This document shows positions 16,530 to 22,595 of a stretch of 22,595 nucleotides of DNA, one piece after another (within the stretch, counting starts at the first letter, position 1; every line of letters starts with the position of its first letter). This DNA is from Clostridia bacterium (GTDB taxonomy: Bacteria; Bacillota; Clostridia; TANB77; UBA1234), in assembly GCA_900753135.1 (NCBI GenBank), contig CAADXZ010000078.1, forward strand, positions 1-22,595. Direction: 5' to 3'. The notes under the pieces were generated by a model, which did no database searches, was not told the origin of the DNA, and saw nothing but the letters and a program-made list of their open reading frames with translations. The translations under genes were made by a program, and so were the position numbers.

Positions 16530-17126
16530 CTAATTTTTTATAACTTTACAAACCATTAATCCATCTCCAATATCATGTAGAGATGAATCAAGATTCTTAT
16601 TTTCCATAACTATATCTATAAAATTTCTAAGTTTATTGACTGCTGTTCTTTGTTTATGTTTGTTATAGTCACTCATAACCATACCTTTATAAAGCACGTT
16701 ATCAGCAAGAATGTAGCCTCCAACCTTGCAAAGTCTCAAAGCATGTTCAAAGAACTCTATATATTTACCCTTTGATGCATCTATAAAAACAACATCATAC
16801 TTTTCGTTAAGGTATGGCAAAATGTCAAGAGCATCTCCTTCAATTACTCTAATTTTGTCTTCAACGCCAACTCTTTTAATATTTTCTAATGCTTGTTCAA
16901 CTCTTAAGCTTTCAATTTCAATTGTATCAATTCTTCCACCTTCAGCCAAATATTTTGAAAAGCATATAGACGAAAATCCTATTGCAGTACCTATTTCAAG
17001 CACTCTATATGGCTTAACATCTTTTAAAATGTTTGAAATAAATTCTAGAGAATCATCTAATAATATTGGAATTTTATTGTCTCTTCCGTATTTCTCTATT
17101 TCATCAAGTAATTCATATCTTGGCAT
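16530..17126 (-). CDS. trmR: O-methyltransferase TrmR, tRNA 5-hydroxyuridine methyltransferase
   Basis: TrmR (YrrM) methylates 5-hydroxyuridine-34 with S-adenosylmethionine to give 5-methoxyuridine, which widens wobble decoding. The 198-residue protein belongs to the cation-dependent COMT-like class. It has the SAM loop EIGTAIGFSS (44-53), an acidic residue ending strand beta-2 (E70 region), D116 in FIDASKG and ADNVL (D142, N143) as metal ligands. AGGAGG lies seven bases before the ATG. The downstream U32 gene begins 11 bases after the stop codon, so the two pathway steps are probably co-translated. Sequence alone could also fit a catechol O-methyltransferase-like enzyme; the partnership with trhP is what supports the tRNA role. 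Confidence 0.85.
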   Translation of the reverse strand: MPRYELLDEIEKYGRDNKIPILLDDSLEFISNILKDVKPYRVLEIGTAIGFSSICFSKYLAEGGRIDTIEIESLRVEQALENIKRVGVEDKIRVIEGDALDILPYLNEKYDVVFIDASKGKYIEFFEHALRLCKVGGYILADNVLYKGMVMSDYNKHKQRTAVNKLRNFIDIVMENKNLDSSLHDIGDGLMVCKVIKN

Positions 17127-17145
17127 ATTCTACCTCCTCTGACGA

Positions 17146-17151
17146 ATTATA
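17146..17151 (-). promoter_or_regulatory. Likely -10 element for the trmR-to-holA gene run
   Basis: A perfect TATAAT reads on the minus strand 19 bases upstream of the trmR start codon, in an AT-rich divergent gap. The hexamer 17 bases further upstream (TATGTT) is a poor -35, so the promoter is probable but weakly defined. The short distance to the start codon leaves a very short leader. Confidence 0.45.
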
Positions 17152-17240
17152 TCATAAAAAGAAATAAAAACATATAGAAAATGCAAGATTTTTGAAAAAG
17201 AAAAAGGAGTTTTAAGCATTATGTAACCAATATTTCTTTT

Positions 17241-17269
17241 TTGTATATACTAAACATTTATGATATAAT
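17241..17269 (+). promoter_or_regulatory. Promoter of the PP2C-like gene
   Basis: TTGTAT (17241-17246) and a perfect TATAAT (17264-17269) are 17 bases apart. AAGGAGGT follows, about 10 bases before the ATG at 17297. The leader is only about 20 bases, leaving no space for a riboswitch. Confidence 0.6.
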
Positions 17270-17296
17270 GTCTGAAACAAGGAGGTTTAATTTAAT

Positions 17297-18157
17297 ATGT
17301 ATAATTTAAAATTTGCAAGCACTTACGATTTCGCTGTCATGAGAGAAAATAATATAAAAGCCGTAACAGAAGACTATTATGCAATAACAAGAAACCTATT
17401 TTGTGTAGCAGATGGTGTAACAAGGGATTTAATAGATGGCACATCATTAAAATATCCATCAACAAAAGAAGAAGCCCAAGCTGTAATAGAAAAATACCCA
17501 AATCCTAGTGGAGCTACGCTAGCATCTACAATATGTGCAACAAGCTTTATAAAATATGCATCTTCTATAGATAAAGTTTCTGAAGATTCTGTTTTGGAAG
17601 TTCTAAAAAAAATCAATAGTGATATTGGTGAAATTAATAAAAGTAGAACTAATATAGACTATGTAAAAGAAGATTTATATGGATGTGTTGCAGTTGGAGG
17701 AATAATTACTGATGATTATTTGTATTGTTTTTCAATTGGAGATTGCAGAATAAAATTACTAGACGACAACTTTAATACAACATTTGATACAGAAAATTTA
17801 AATCATAATCTTTTGCCATATGAAGAGCCAAAAGAATTTATAGATTTATATAAAGATGAATGGAAATGGGAAAACCCAAAATACAGAGAATACTCTAGAA
17901 AAAACATAAGAAACAATGTTCAAAGATTTGAAAATGGAGAATACTCTTTCGGAGTATTAACTGGTGAAGAAACGGCCTTACCTTTTGTTAAAATTTCAAA
18001 AGTTCCACTAACTAATGTAAAATATATCTTGGCTTATTCAGATGGTTGTGAAGAATGTTTAGATAGCAAAGAAAAAATTATTAGCATTATAGCTAATCCA
18101 GAGCAAATAAAAAATGAAGCACATGAAAAAACATTATTAATCTTTGAAAAAGATTAG
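17297..18157 (+). CDS. PP2C-like serine/threonine phosphatase domain protein
   Basis: The 286-residue soluble protein shows the metal-binding pattern of PP2C (PPM) phosphatases: TEDYYAI (D26), VADGV (D39, G40), GAT (72-74), SIGDCR (148-151, canonical GDSR) and YSDG (248-250). The fold is otherwise diverged. After GDCR comes a charged stretch of about 65 residues (HNLLPYEEPKEF to NNVQRFENG) and then FGVLTGEE. The terminal DN motif of typical PP2Cs is not obvious; the end reads EKTLLIFEKD. There is no transmembrane segment and no adjacent kinase, so it is not the classic PrpC-PrkC pair, whose genes normally overlap. Its own promoter and terminator make it a single-gene unit on the strand opposite to both flanking operons. 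Substrate unknown; family assignment is from motifs only. Confidence 0.75.
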   Translation: MYNLKFASTYDFAVMRENNIKAVTEDYYAITRNLFCVADGVTRDLIDGTSLKYPSTKEEAQAVIEKYPNPSGATLASTICATSFIKYASSIDKVSEDSVLEVLKKINSDIGEINKSRTNIDYVKEDLYGCVAVGGIITDDYLYCFSIGDCRIKLLDDNFNTTFDTENLNHNLLPYEEPKEFIDLYKDEWKWENPKYREYSRKNIRNNVQRFENGEYSFGVLTGEETALPFVKISKVPLTNVKYILAYSDGCEECLDSKEKIISIIANPEQIKNEAHEKTLLIFEKD

Positions 18158-18174
18158 AAAGTCCTCTATCATAC

Positions 18175-18250
18175 AAAAAGCATCTCATTTATCAAAGTGT
18201 CATATAATAACTAAAAAATATGACTATTTCAATGAGATGCTTTTTATTTT
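18175..18250. terminator. Strong bidirectional terminator with inner second stem
   Basis: AAAAAGCATCTCATT (18175-18189) is the exact reverse complement of 18231-18245. T-runs flank both sides, so it can stop both the rightward PP2C-like gene and the leftward suf operon. The 41-base loop holds a second perfect stem, GTCATAT (18199-18205) with ATATGAC (18218-18224). Confidence 0.8.
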
Positions 18251-18291
18251 TAAGAGATAAAGTCTTTACATGAATCACACTGCAAGATACT

Positions 18292-18915
18292 TTATATATT
18301 TTGTGTAAATTGTTCATACAATGAAATTGTTACAGAATTAAGATCTTTTGATTCTTTATCATAATCCATCACAACAACATATCTTTTTCCTAGAGTTTTT
18401 ATCTTTTTCATGATACTACCATCTTGATACTCTTCAAATCCTTTAAAAAAGTCATCAGATGCATCGTATTTCATATCGTTCAATACTTTTCCATTATATG
18501 TTGCTTTGATATAATCTCCCTCTAAATTAACTTTAACATATGGTATTGTTGTATCTTGTATATTGCATGTTTTATTTGACGCATTTGTAATATATGCGTT
18601 AGCGATTGACTTATCTCCACTTTCGATTAATATGTTTGTAATATTTGTGTTAGCTTCAACTTCTTCGTCTAGTTTACTTACAATGTAAAATCCAGGCATT
18701 TCTTCGATTGTGTATCCTATTGAAGCACCTTCTTTTACTAATTCCTTAACATGAGTATTTCCAACAACAATATTTGTTCCTTCAACAGTTATTGCTGGTG
18801 ACATTCCAAAAGTAAAATCTCTTTGCTCTACAAAGTAATGATATACCAAATATGCAATCACTCCTAAGATTAAAACAATTAATACTACCTTTTCAGCTGT
18901 GGTTGATTTTTTCAT
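18292..18915 (-). CDS. Membrane-anchored extracytoplasmic protein of unknown function
   Basis: I do not recognise this 207-residue protein as a named family. A short KK-rich start and one hydrophobic segment (about 8-28) suggest an N-terminal anchor with the rest outside; there is no lipobox. The soluble part looks beta-rich: VEGTNIVVGNTHVKELVKEG, then IANAYITNASNKTCNI with the only cysteine, then VNLEGDYIKATYNGK, and a C-terminal YVVVMDYDKE strand. The layout recalls clostridial surface proteins with a small repeated ligand-like domain, but that is impression only. The start at 18915 is chosen because AAGGAGA lies six bases upstream; an ATG at 18921 touches that site. The ribosome binding site begins right after the mnmA stop codon (18932), so it is the last gene of the suf-mnmA run. 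Confidence 0.75.
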   Translation of the reverse strand: MKKSTTAEKVVLIVLILGVIAYLVYHYFVEQRDFTFGMSPAITVEGTNIVVGNTHVKELVKEGASIGYTIEEMPGFYIVSKLDEEVEANTNITNILIESGDKSIANAYITNASNKTCNIQDTTIPYVKVNLEGDYIKATYNGKVLNDMKYDASDDFFKGFEEYQDGSIMKKIKTLGKRYVVVMDYDKESKDLNSVTISLYEQFTQNI

Positions 18916-18931
18916 TTTCATTCTCCTTTTT

Positions 18932-19984
18932 CTATTGTATTTTTCCTCCGCCAAGTACTATATCGTCAATATAAAACACTGCCGATTGTCCTGGGGTTAC
19001 TGCCCTTTGTGGTTCTTCAAACTTAACTTTTATTTTATTATCTTCTTGTTTTATTTTTGCCTTCGCAACTTTTGATGAATATCTCGTCTTAACCTCAACA
19101 TCCATCCAGTCTTTAATTTCATCAACCAAAATCAAGTTAATCTCATCAACTTCAATTTCACTCTTGTATAATTCTTTTTCTTCTCCAACTATAACTTCAT
19201 TTTTTCCACTGTTAAATCCAACTACAAAAAGTGGAACCGGATTTGAAATTCCAAGTCCTTTTCTTTGTCCAATTGTGTAATTATATAGCCCTGTATGCTT
19301 TCCAAGTATCTTTCCTTTTGTATCTACGATGTTACCTTCTTTTGGTTTTATATCAGAGTTGTTTTCTAAAAACTTTTTATAATTACCATCAGGAACAAAA
19401 CAAATATCTTCACTATCTGGTTTATTGGCCACCTTTAAATTATTGTCACGAGCAATCTTTCTTATTTCTTCTTTTTCTTCGTAATCAGCTAACGGAAATA
19501 ATATATGTTCAATCAATTCTTTTGGTATATTCCACAAAACATAACTCTGGTCTTTTTTTAACGATTTAGATTTTTTCAATACCCATCTGCCATATTTCTC
19601 ACTATATTCAGTTTTTGCATAATGACCTGTTGCAATATAATTGCAACCTAATTCTTTTGCTTTCTCGTACATAAAGCCAAACTTCATGTACTTGTTACAT
19701 TCTATACAAGGATTAGGAGTTTTGCAATTTGCGTAGCAAGATATAAAATCATTAATTACATGTTCTCTAAATTCGTCTTTGTAATTAAAAGTAAAATGAG
19801 GTATACCAAGTTGATTGCATACGTTTTTTGCATCTATGTATGTATCAATATTGCAACAGCTACTTCCAGCAAATAACTCCAAAGTTGCTCCAACCACTTC
19901 ATAACCTTCATTTTTTAGTAAGAATGCCGCAACAGAACTATCAACTCCTCCACTCATTCCGATCATTACTCTTTTATTTTCCAT
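18932..19984 (-). CDS. mnmA: tRNA-specific 2-thiouridylase MnmA
   Basis: MnmA activates U34 of Lys, Glu and Gln tRNAs with ATP and inserts sulfur at position 2 (s2U34). The 350-residue protein has the PP-loop GMSGGVDSS (9-17), the catalytic cysteine C96 in NPCIECNKYMKFG and the partner cysteine C195 in DSEDICFVPDG, matching Cys102 and Cys199 of the Escherichia coli enzyme. IATGHYAK, KKDQSYVLW and YTIGQRKGLGI are also typical, as is the C-terminal beta-barrel. The ATG at 19984 overlaps the end of sufU by 11 bases and has GAGGAAAA upstream; an earlier start inside sufU is less likely. The position after sufS-sufU is notable: in Bacillus subtilis mnmA has its own desulfurase, YrvO. Here SufS is the obvious sulfur donor. 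Confidence 0.95.
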   Translation of the reverse strand: MENKRVMIGMSGGVDSSVAAFLLKNEGYEVVGATLELFAGSSCCNIDTYIDAKNVCNQLGIPHFTFNYKDEFREHVINDFISCYANCKTPNPCIECNKYMKFGFMYEKAKELGCNYIATGHYAKTEYSEKYGRWVLKKSKSLKKDQSYVLWNIPKELIEHILFPLADYEEKEEIRKIARDNNLKVANKPDSEDICFVPDGNYKKFLENNSDIKPKEGNIVDTKGKILGKHTGLYNYTIGQRKGLGISNPVPLFVVGFNSGKNEVIVGEEKELYKSEIEVDEINLILVDEIKDWMDVEVKTRYSSKVAKAKIKQEDNKIKVKFEEPQRAVTPGQSAVFYIDDIVLGGGKIQ

Positions 19985-20426
19985 CAGTGTTTTCCTCATT
20001 TCCGGGAAGCATTTCCTCAATCGTATGCCAAGCTAAAAGTGCACATTTAACTCTTGCAGGCATGTTTGATATATTCTTAAAAGCAATCGCATCCTCTAAT
20101 TTTCTTAATTCATTTTCATCTGTTGTTTCTCGTTTTATCATCTCAATAAATGTTTTAACAATATCTTTTGCCTCCGATATCTTTTTTCCACGCAACGTAT
20201 CTATCATTATAGACGTAGAAGCTTGAGAAATTGCACATCCATGTCCTGTAAAAGATAAATCTTGTATTGTATCGCCATCTATTCTTATTTCTAACTTAAT
20301 TTCATCACCACAGTTTGGATTGTGTCCCATCCTACAACAAGTAGCACCGTCAAGTTCATGTTTGTTATAAGAATTCATACTATGTTCCATTATTAAATCA
20401 TTGTATACATCATTAAGTTCATCCAT
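19974..20426 (-). CDS. sufU: SufU, zinc-dependent sulfur acceptor for the cysteine desulfurase SufS
   Basis: SufU takes persulfide sulfur from SufS for Fe-S cluster assembly in Gram-positive bacteria. The 150-residue protein has the zinc ligands at nearly the same positions as B. subtilis SufU: C39 and D41 (NPNCGDE), C64 (GHGCAIS) and C128 (ARVKCALLAWHT). The spacer between the second and third cysteines is long (64 to 128), as in SufU and unlike classic IscU scaffolds. AAAGGAAAGG precedes the start. It lies 16 bases after sufS and overlaps mnmA at its end, consistent with one transcript. Confidence 0.93.
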   Translation of the reverse strand: MDELNDVYNDLIMEHSMNSYNKHELDGATCCRMGHNPNCGDEIKLEIRIDGDTIQDLSFTGHGCAISQASTSIMIDTLRGKKISEAKDIVKTFIEMIKRETTDENELRKLEDAIAFKNISNMPARVKCALLAWHTIEEMLPGNEENTDGK

Positions 20427-20442
20427 AAATTTTGCCTTTCCT

Positions 20443-21666
20443 TTATTTTTTCATATACTTTTCGAACATATTATACGCCTTATTTAATGCTTTAACAAGT
20501 ATATTTACATCTTCTTTAGTATTATAAAAATAAAAGCTTGCTCTACAAGTAGAATCTATCCCTAAAAATCTCATAAGTGGCTGAGCACAATGATTGCCAG
20601 AACGAACGCACACATTTTCAGAATCCAATATGCTAGCAACATCATGTGGATGCACGCCTTTTATGTTAAAAGAAATAACAGATGAATGATTTTCTCTATT
20701 TGGAGTAATATACAAAGTTAAATAATCCAATTTTGAAAGTTCGTCAATAGCATATCCGACAACCTCATCTTCATATTTTCGAATTTCATCATATCCGATT
20801 TTTTCTATATAATCAATAGCTGCACCTAATCCAACCACTCCACCAACATTTTGTGTACCAGCTTCAAATTTGTTTGGAAGTGGAGCAAAAGTTGTTTCTT
20901 GCTCATAGACGTATTCTATCATATCTCCACCCATTAGAAACGGATTCATTTTATTTAATATTTCTTTTTTTGCATACAGTACTCCAATTCCAAGTGGTGC
21001 AAGCATCTTATGACCAGAAAAAATAACAAAATCAGCATCTAAATCTTGAACGTCCACTTTCATATGAGGTATGCTTTGAGAAGCATCAAGTAAAACTTTT
21101 GCACCTTTTTTATGTGCATACTTGATTATTTCTTTAACATTGTTAATAGTGCCCAAAACATTTGAAACATGCGTTATTGCAACAATCTTTGTTTTATCTG
21201 TTATCTTAGACTCAATCTCATCATTTGAAAGTTCAAATTCATCATTTATATACATATATTTTAAATTGCTCTTTGTTTTTTTAGTTACCATTTGCCATGG
21301 AACCAAATTAGAATGATGTTCCATAATCGACAACACTACTTCATCATTCTCGTTTAATGTATCTAACCCATAAGAATACGCTACTAAATTTAAACTTTCA
21401 CTTGCATTTTTCGTAAAGATTATTTCTTCAGATGATTTAGCATTTATAAACTTTGCAATCTTCCTTCTGGTATTCTCATATACCTCTGTGGCTTCAATAC
21501 TTAAAGAATATGCTCCTCTATGTGGATTAGCGTTGCTATTCTCGTAAAACTTATTAACAGCATCAATAACGCATTGTGGTTTTTGAGTTGTAGCCCCACT
21601 ATCTAAATAAACAACATCTCTATTATTAAAAATTGGAAAATCTTTTTTTATCTCTTCTACGTTCAT
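20443..21666 (-). CDS. sufS: Cysteine desulfurase SufS
   Basis: SufS is a PLP enzyme that removes sulfur from cysteine, leaving a persulfide passed to SufU. The 407-residue protein is a group II desulfurase. H118 (MEHHSNLVPW) stacks on PLP, D194 (DASQS) contacts the pyridine nitrogen, K220 (FSGHKMLAPLGIG) forms the Schiff base, and C360 in RSGNHCAQPL is the active-site cysteine on the conserved short loop. These agree closely with B. subtilis SufS (Lys224, Cys361). The canonical RAGHHCAQ is here RSGNHCAQ. AAAGG lies about eight bases before the ATG. The gene follows sufD by 12 bases. As the only desulfurase gene in view, it could serve both Fe-S assembly and MnmA. Confidence 0.95.
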   Translation of the reverse strand: MNVEEIKKDFPIFNNRDVVYLDSGATTQKPQCVIDAVNKFYENSNANPHRGAYSLSIEATEVYENTRRKIAKFINAKSSEEIIFTKNASESLNLVAYSYGLDTLNENDEVVLSIMEHHSNLVPWQMVTKKTKSNLKYMYINDEFELSNDEIESKITDKTKIVAITHVSNVLGTINNVKEIIKYAHKKGAKVLLDASQSIPHMKVDVQDLDADFVIFSGHKMLAPLGIGVLYAKKEILNKMNPFLMGGDMIEYVYEQETTFAPLPNKFEAGTQNVGGVVGLGAAIDYIEKIGYDEIRKYEDEVVGYAIDELSKLDYLTLYITPNRENHSSVISFNIKGVHPHDVASILDSENVCVRSGNHCAQPLMRFLGIDSTCRASFYFYNTKEDVNILVKALNKAYNMFEKYMKK

Positions 21667-21678
21667 ATTATTGCCTTT

Positions 21679-22595
21679 CTAATCTAATTTTTCATCAATT
21701 CTTCTGATTACTTCTTCTTTTAAATTTTCGTCAGAAATTCTATCTATAATTGTTGTAAAGTTAGACTTTACAAGTAATTTAACTGCTTCTTTATAGCTTA
21801 ATCCTCTGCTCATAACATAAAACAAAATCTTATTATCAACCTTACCAGAAGCCGTCGAATGATTTCCTTCTACATCGTCTTCACTGCATAAAAGCATTGG
21901 TAATGCAATAGATTTTGCTTTGTCAGATAACAACATACAAAATTCATTCTCATTACCTTTCGATTTTTTGCAACCACTTTTAAAATCGATAGTACCTTTA
22001 AAATTCTTTTTAGCACTTCCTGCTAAAGCACCTTGTACATCAATATCTACATTTGTTTTCTTTCCTCTAAGTTCTGCAATATAATTAATATCTTTTAATT
22101 GATTATCAGTTCCTAAGTAAATAGTTTTTAAGTCATTTTCAGCACTTTCACCTTTAATATCTGCATAATAATTAGTAATACTGTTTTTTCCACCAAGGTC
22201 AACAATAGTATAATTAACTTTTGAATTTTTACCAATTACATTTTCGATACTTTCAAAATTATCAGACTCCTCATTCAAAAAATTTATTACATTAACATTA
22301 ACTATTGCATCATCATTAGCAATTATTTTTAGTCCACCGTTATGAAAGCAATGTTTCATAGTTTTAGAATTATACACAATAGTAAGAGTTGAATTACCGC
22401 TTACTTGCACTAAAAGTTCATTAACTAAATTCAAATTATTATCATCAAAAGTATAAATAATTTTTACATTATCGCCATCTTTTAAGTTAACATTAACCTT
22501 ATGATTTGAACTTTTAAAACCAAGTCCAACACCATAAACAAAATCTAAATCTTCATTCATAGAAGAGTTTTCACAAGATAATTCTATATTATTAA
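21679..22595 (-). CDS. sufD: SufD-like Fe-S cluster scaffold protein; partial, 5' end beyond right edge
   Basis: SufD is part of the SufBCD scaffold on which Fe-S clusters form. The visible part is a beta-helix-rich protein ending in the SufB/SufD C-terminal region: EGNHSTASGKVDNKILFYVMSRGLSYKEAVKLLV, where the canonical motif is H-G/S-A-x-x-G followed by a helical tail. The shorter ~300-350-residue type seen in Clostridia fits better than the long Bacillus form. An ATG at 22560 exists, but no ribosome binding site precedes it, and the frame stays open to the window edge with a plausible family sequence (NNIELSCENSS). I therefore take the true start to lie outside. sufC and sufB would be expected just beyond the right edge. 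Confidence 0.85.
   Translation of the reverse strand, partial: NNIELSCENSSMNEDLDFVYGVGLGFKSSNHKVNVNLKDGDNVKIIYTFDDNNLNLVNELLVQVSGNSTLTIVYNSKTMKHCFHNGGLKIIANDDAIVNVNVINFLNEESDNFESIENVIGKNSKVNYTIVDLGGKNSITNYYADIKGESAENDLKTIYLGTDNQLKDINYIAELRGKKTNVDIDVQGALAGSAKKNFKGTIDFKSGCKKSKGNENEFCMLLSDKAKSIALPMLLCSEDDVEGNHSTASGKVDNKILFYVMSRGLSYKEAVKLLVKSNFTTIIDRISDENLKEEVIRRIDEKLD

Noticed and set aside
17200..17230. AAAAAGGAG followed by ATG TAA, resembling a translated mini-frame upstream of the PP2C-like gene
   Set aside because: The frame is a start codon followed at once by a stop, and it lies upstream of the promoter assigned to the gene, so it is unlikely to be transcribed as a leader.
1..22595. CRISPR arrays, tRNA or rRNA genes, riboswitches or T-boxes
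   Set aside because: No spaced direct repeats were seen. The non-coding gaps are at most about 220 bases, largely filled by promoters, terminators and inverted repeats, and none shows a cloverleaf or riboswitch core I could recognise.

Overview
The window is low-GC DNA that fits a spore-forming member of the Bacillota, most likely class Clostridia. It carries a spore protease (gpr) and a SpoIID-type protein, an SUF system of the SufS/SufU kind, strong AGGAGG-type ribosome binding sites, and mostly AT-rich codons. Species cannot be read from the sequence. I see no tRNA, rRNA, CRISPR array, insertion sequence or integrase.

Layout. (1) Bases 1-5149, minus strand: one uninterrupted reading frame of 1716 codons that runs off the left edge. 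It encodes a very large membrane-anchored cell-wall hydrolase with an M23-type zinc peptidase region and, at the left edge, the start of a lytic transglycosylase (SLT) region. It has its own vegetative-type promoter. (2) Bases 5324-6235, plus strand: gpr, diverging from the giant gene, followed by a terminator and an unexplained 18-bp perfect inverted repeat. (3) Bases 6456-17126, minus strand: ten tightly packed co-oriented genes, in transcription order trmR, trhP (U32 family), ychF, a spoIID-like gene, a ROK sugar kinase, murB, a yvcK-like gene, a glycogen debranching enzyme, ruvC and holA. (4) Bases 17297-18157, plus strand: a stand-alone PP2C-like phosphatase gene with its own promoter and a strong bidirectional terminator. 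(5) Bases 18292-22595, minus strand: sufD (open at the right edge), sufS, sufU, mnmA and a small membrane-anchored protein of unknown function.

How the genes fit together. trhP and trmR supply the two steps of 5-methoxyuridine formation at tRNA wobble U34. mnmA thiolates U34 at the 2-position and here lies in a suf operon, which suggests that SufS supplies its sulfur. murB, the SpoIID-like protein and the giant M23/SLT protein all act on peptidoglycan. The ROK kinase and debranching enzyme point to glycogen and glucose use. The YvcK-like protein, whose family links carbon use to wall synthesis, sits between murB and the debranching enzyme, but its ligand-binding motifs are largely replaced.

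The observations most worth pursuing are the giant M23+SLT protein, the motif-degenerate YvcK homologue, and the mnmA/suf arrangement.
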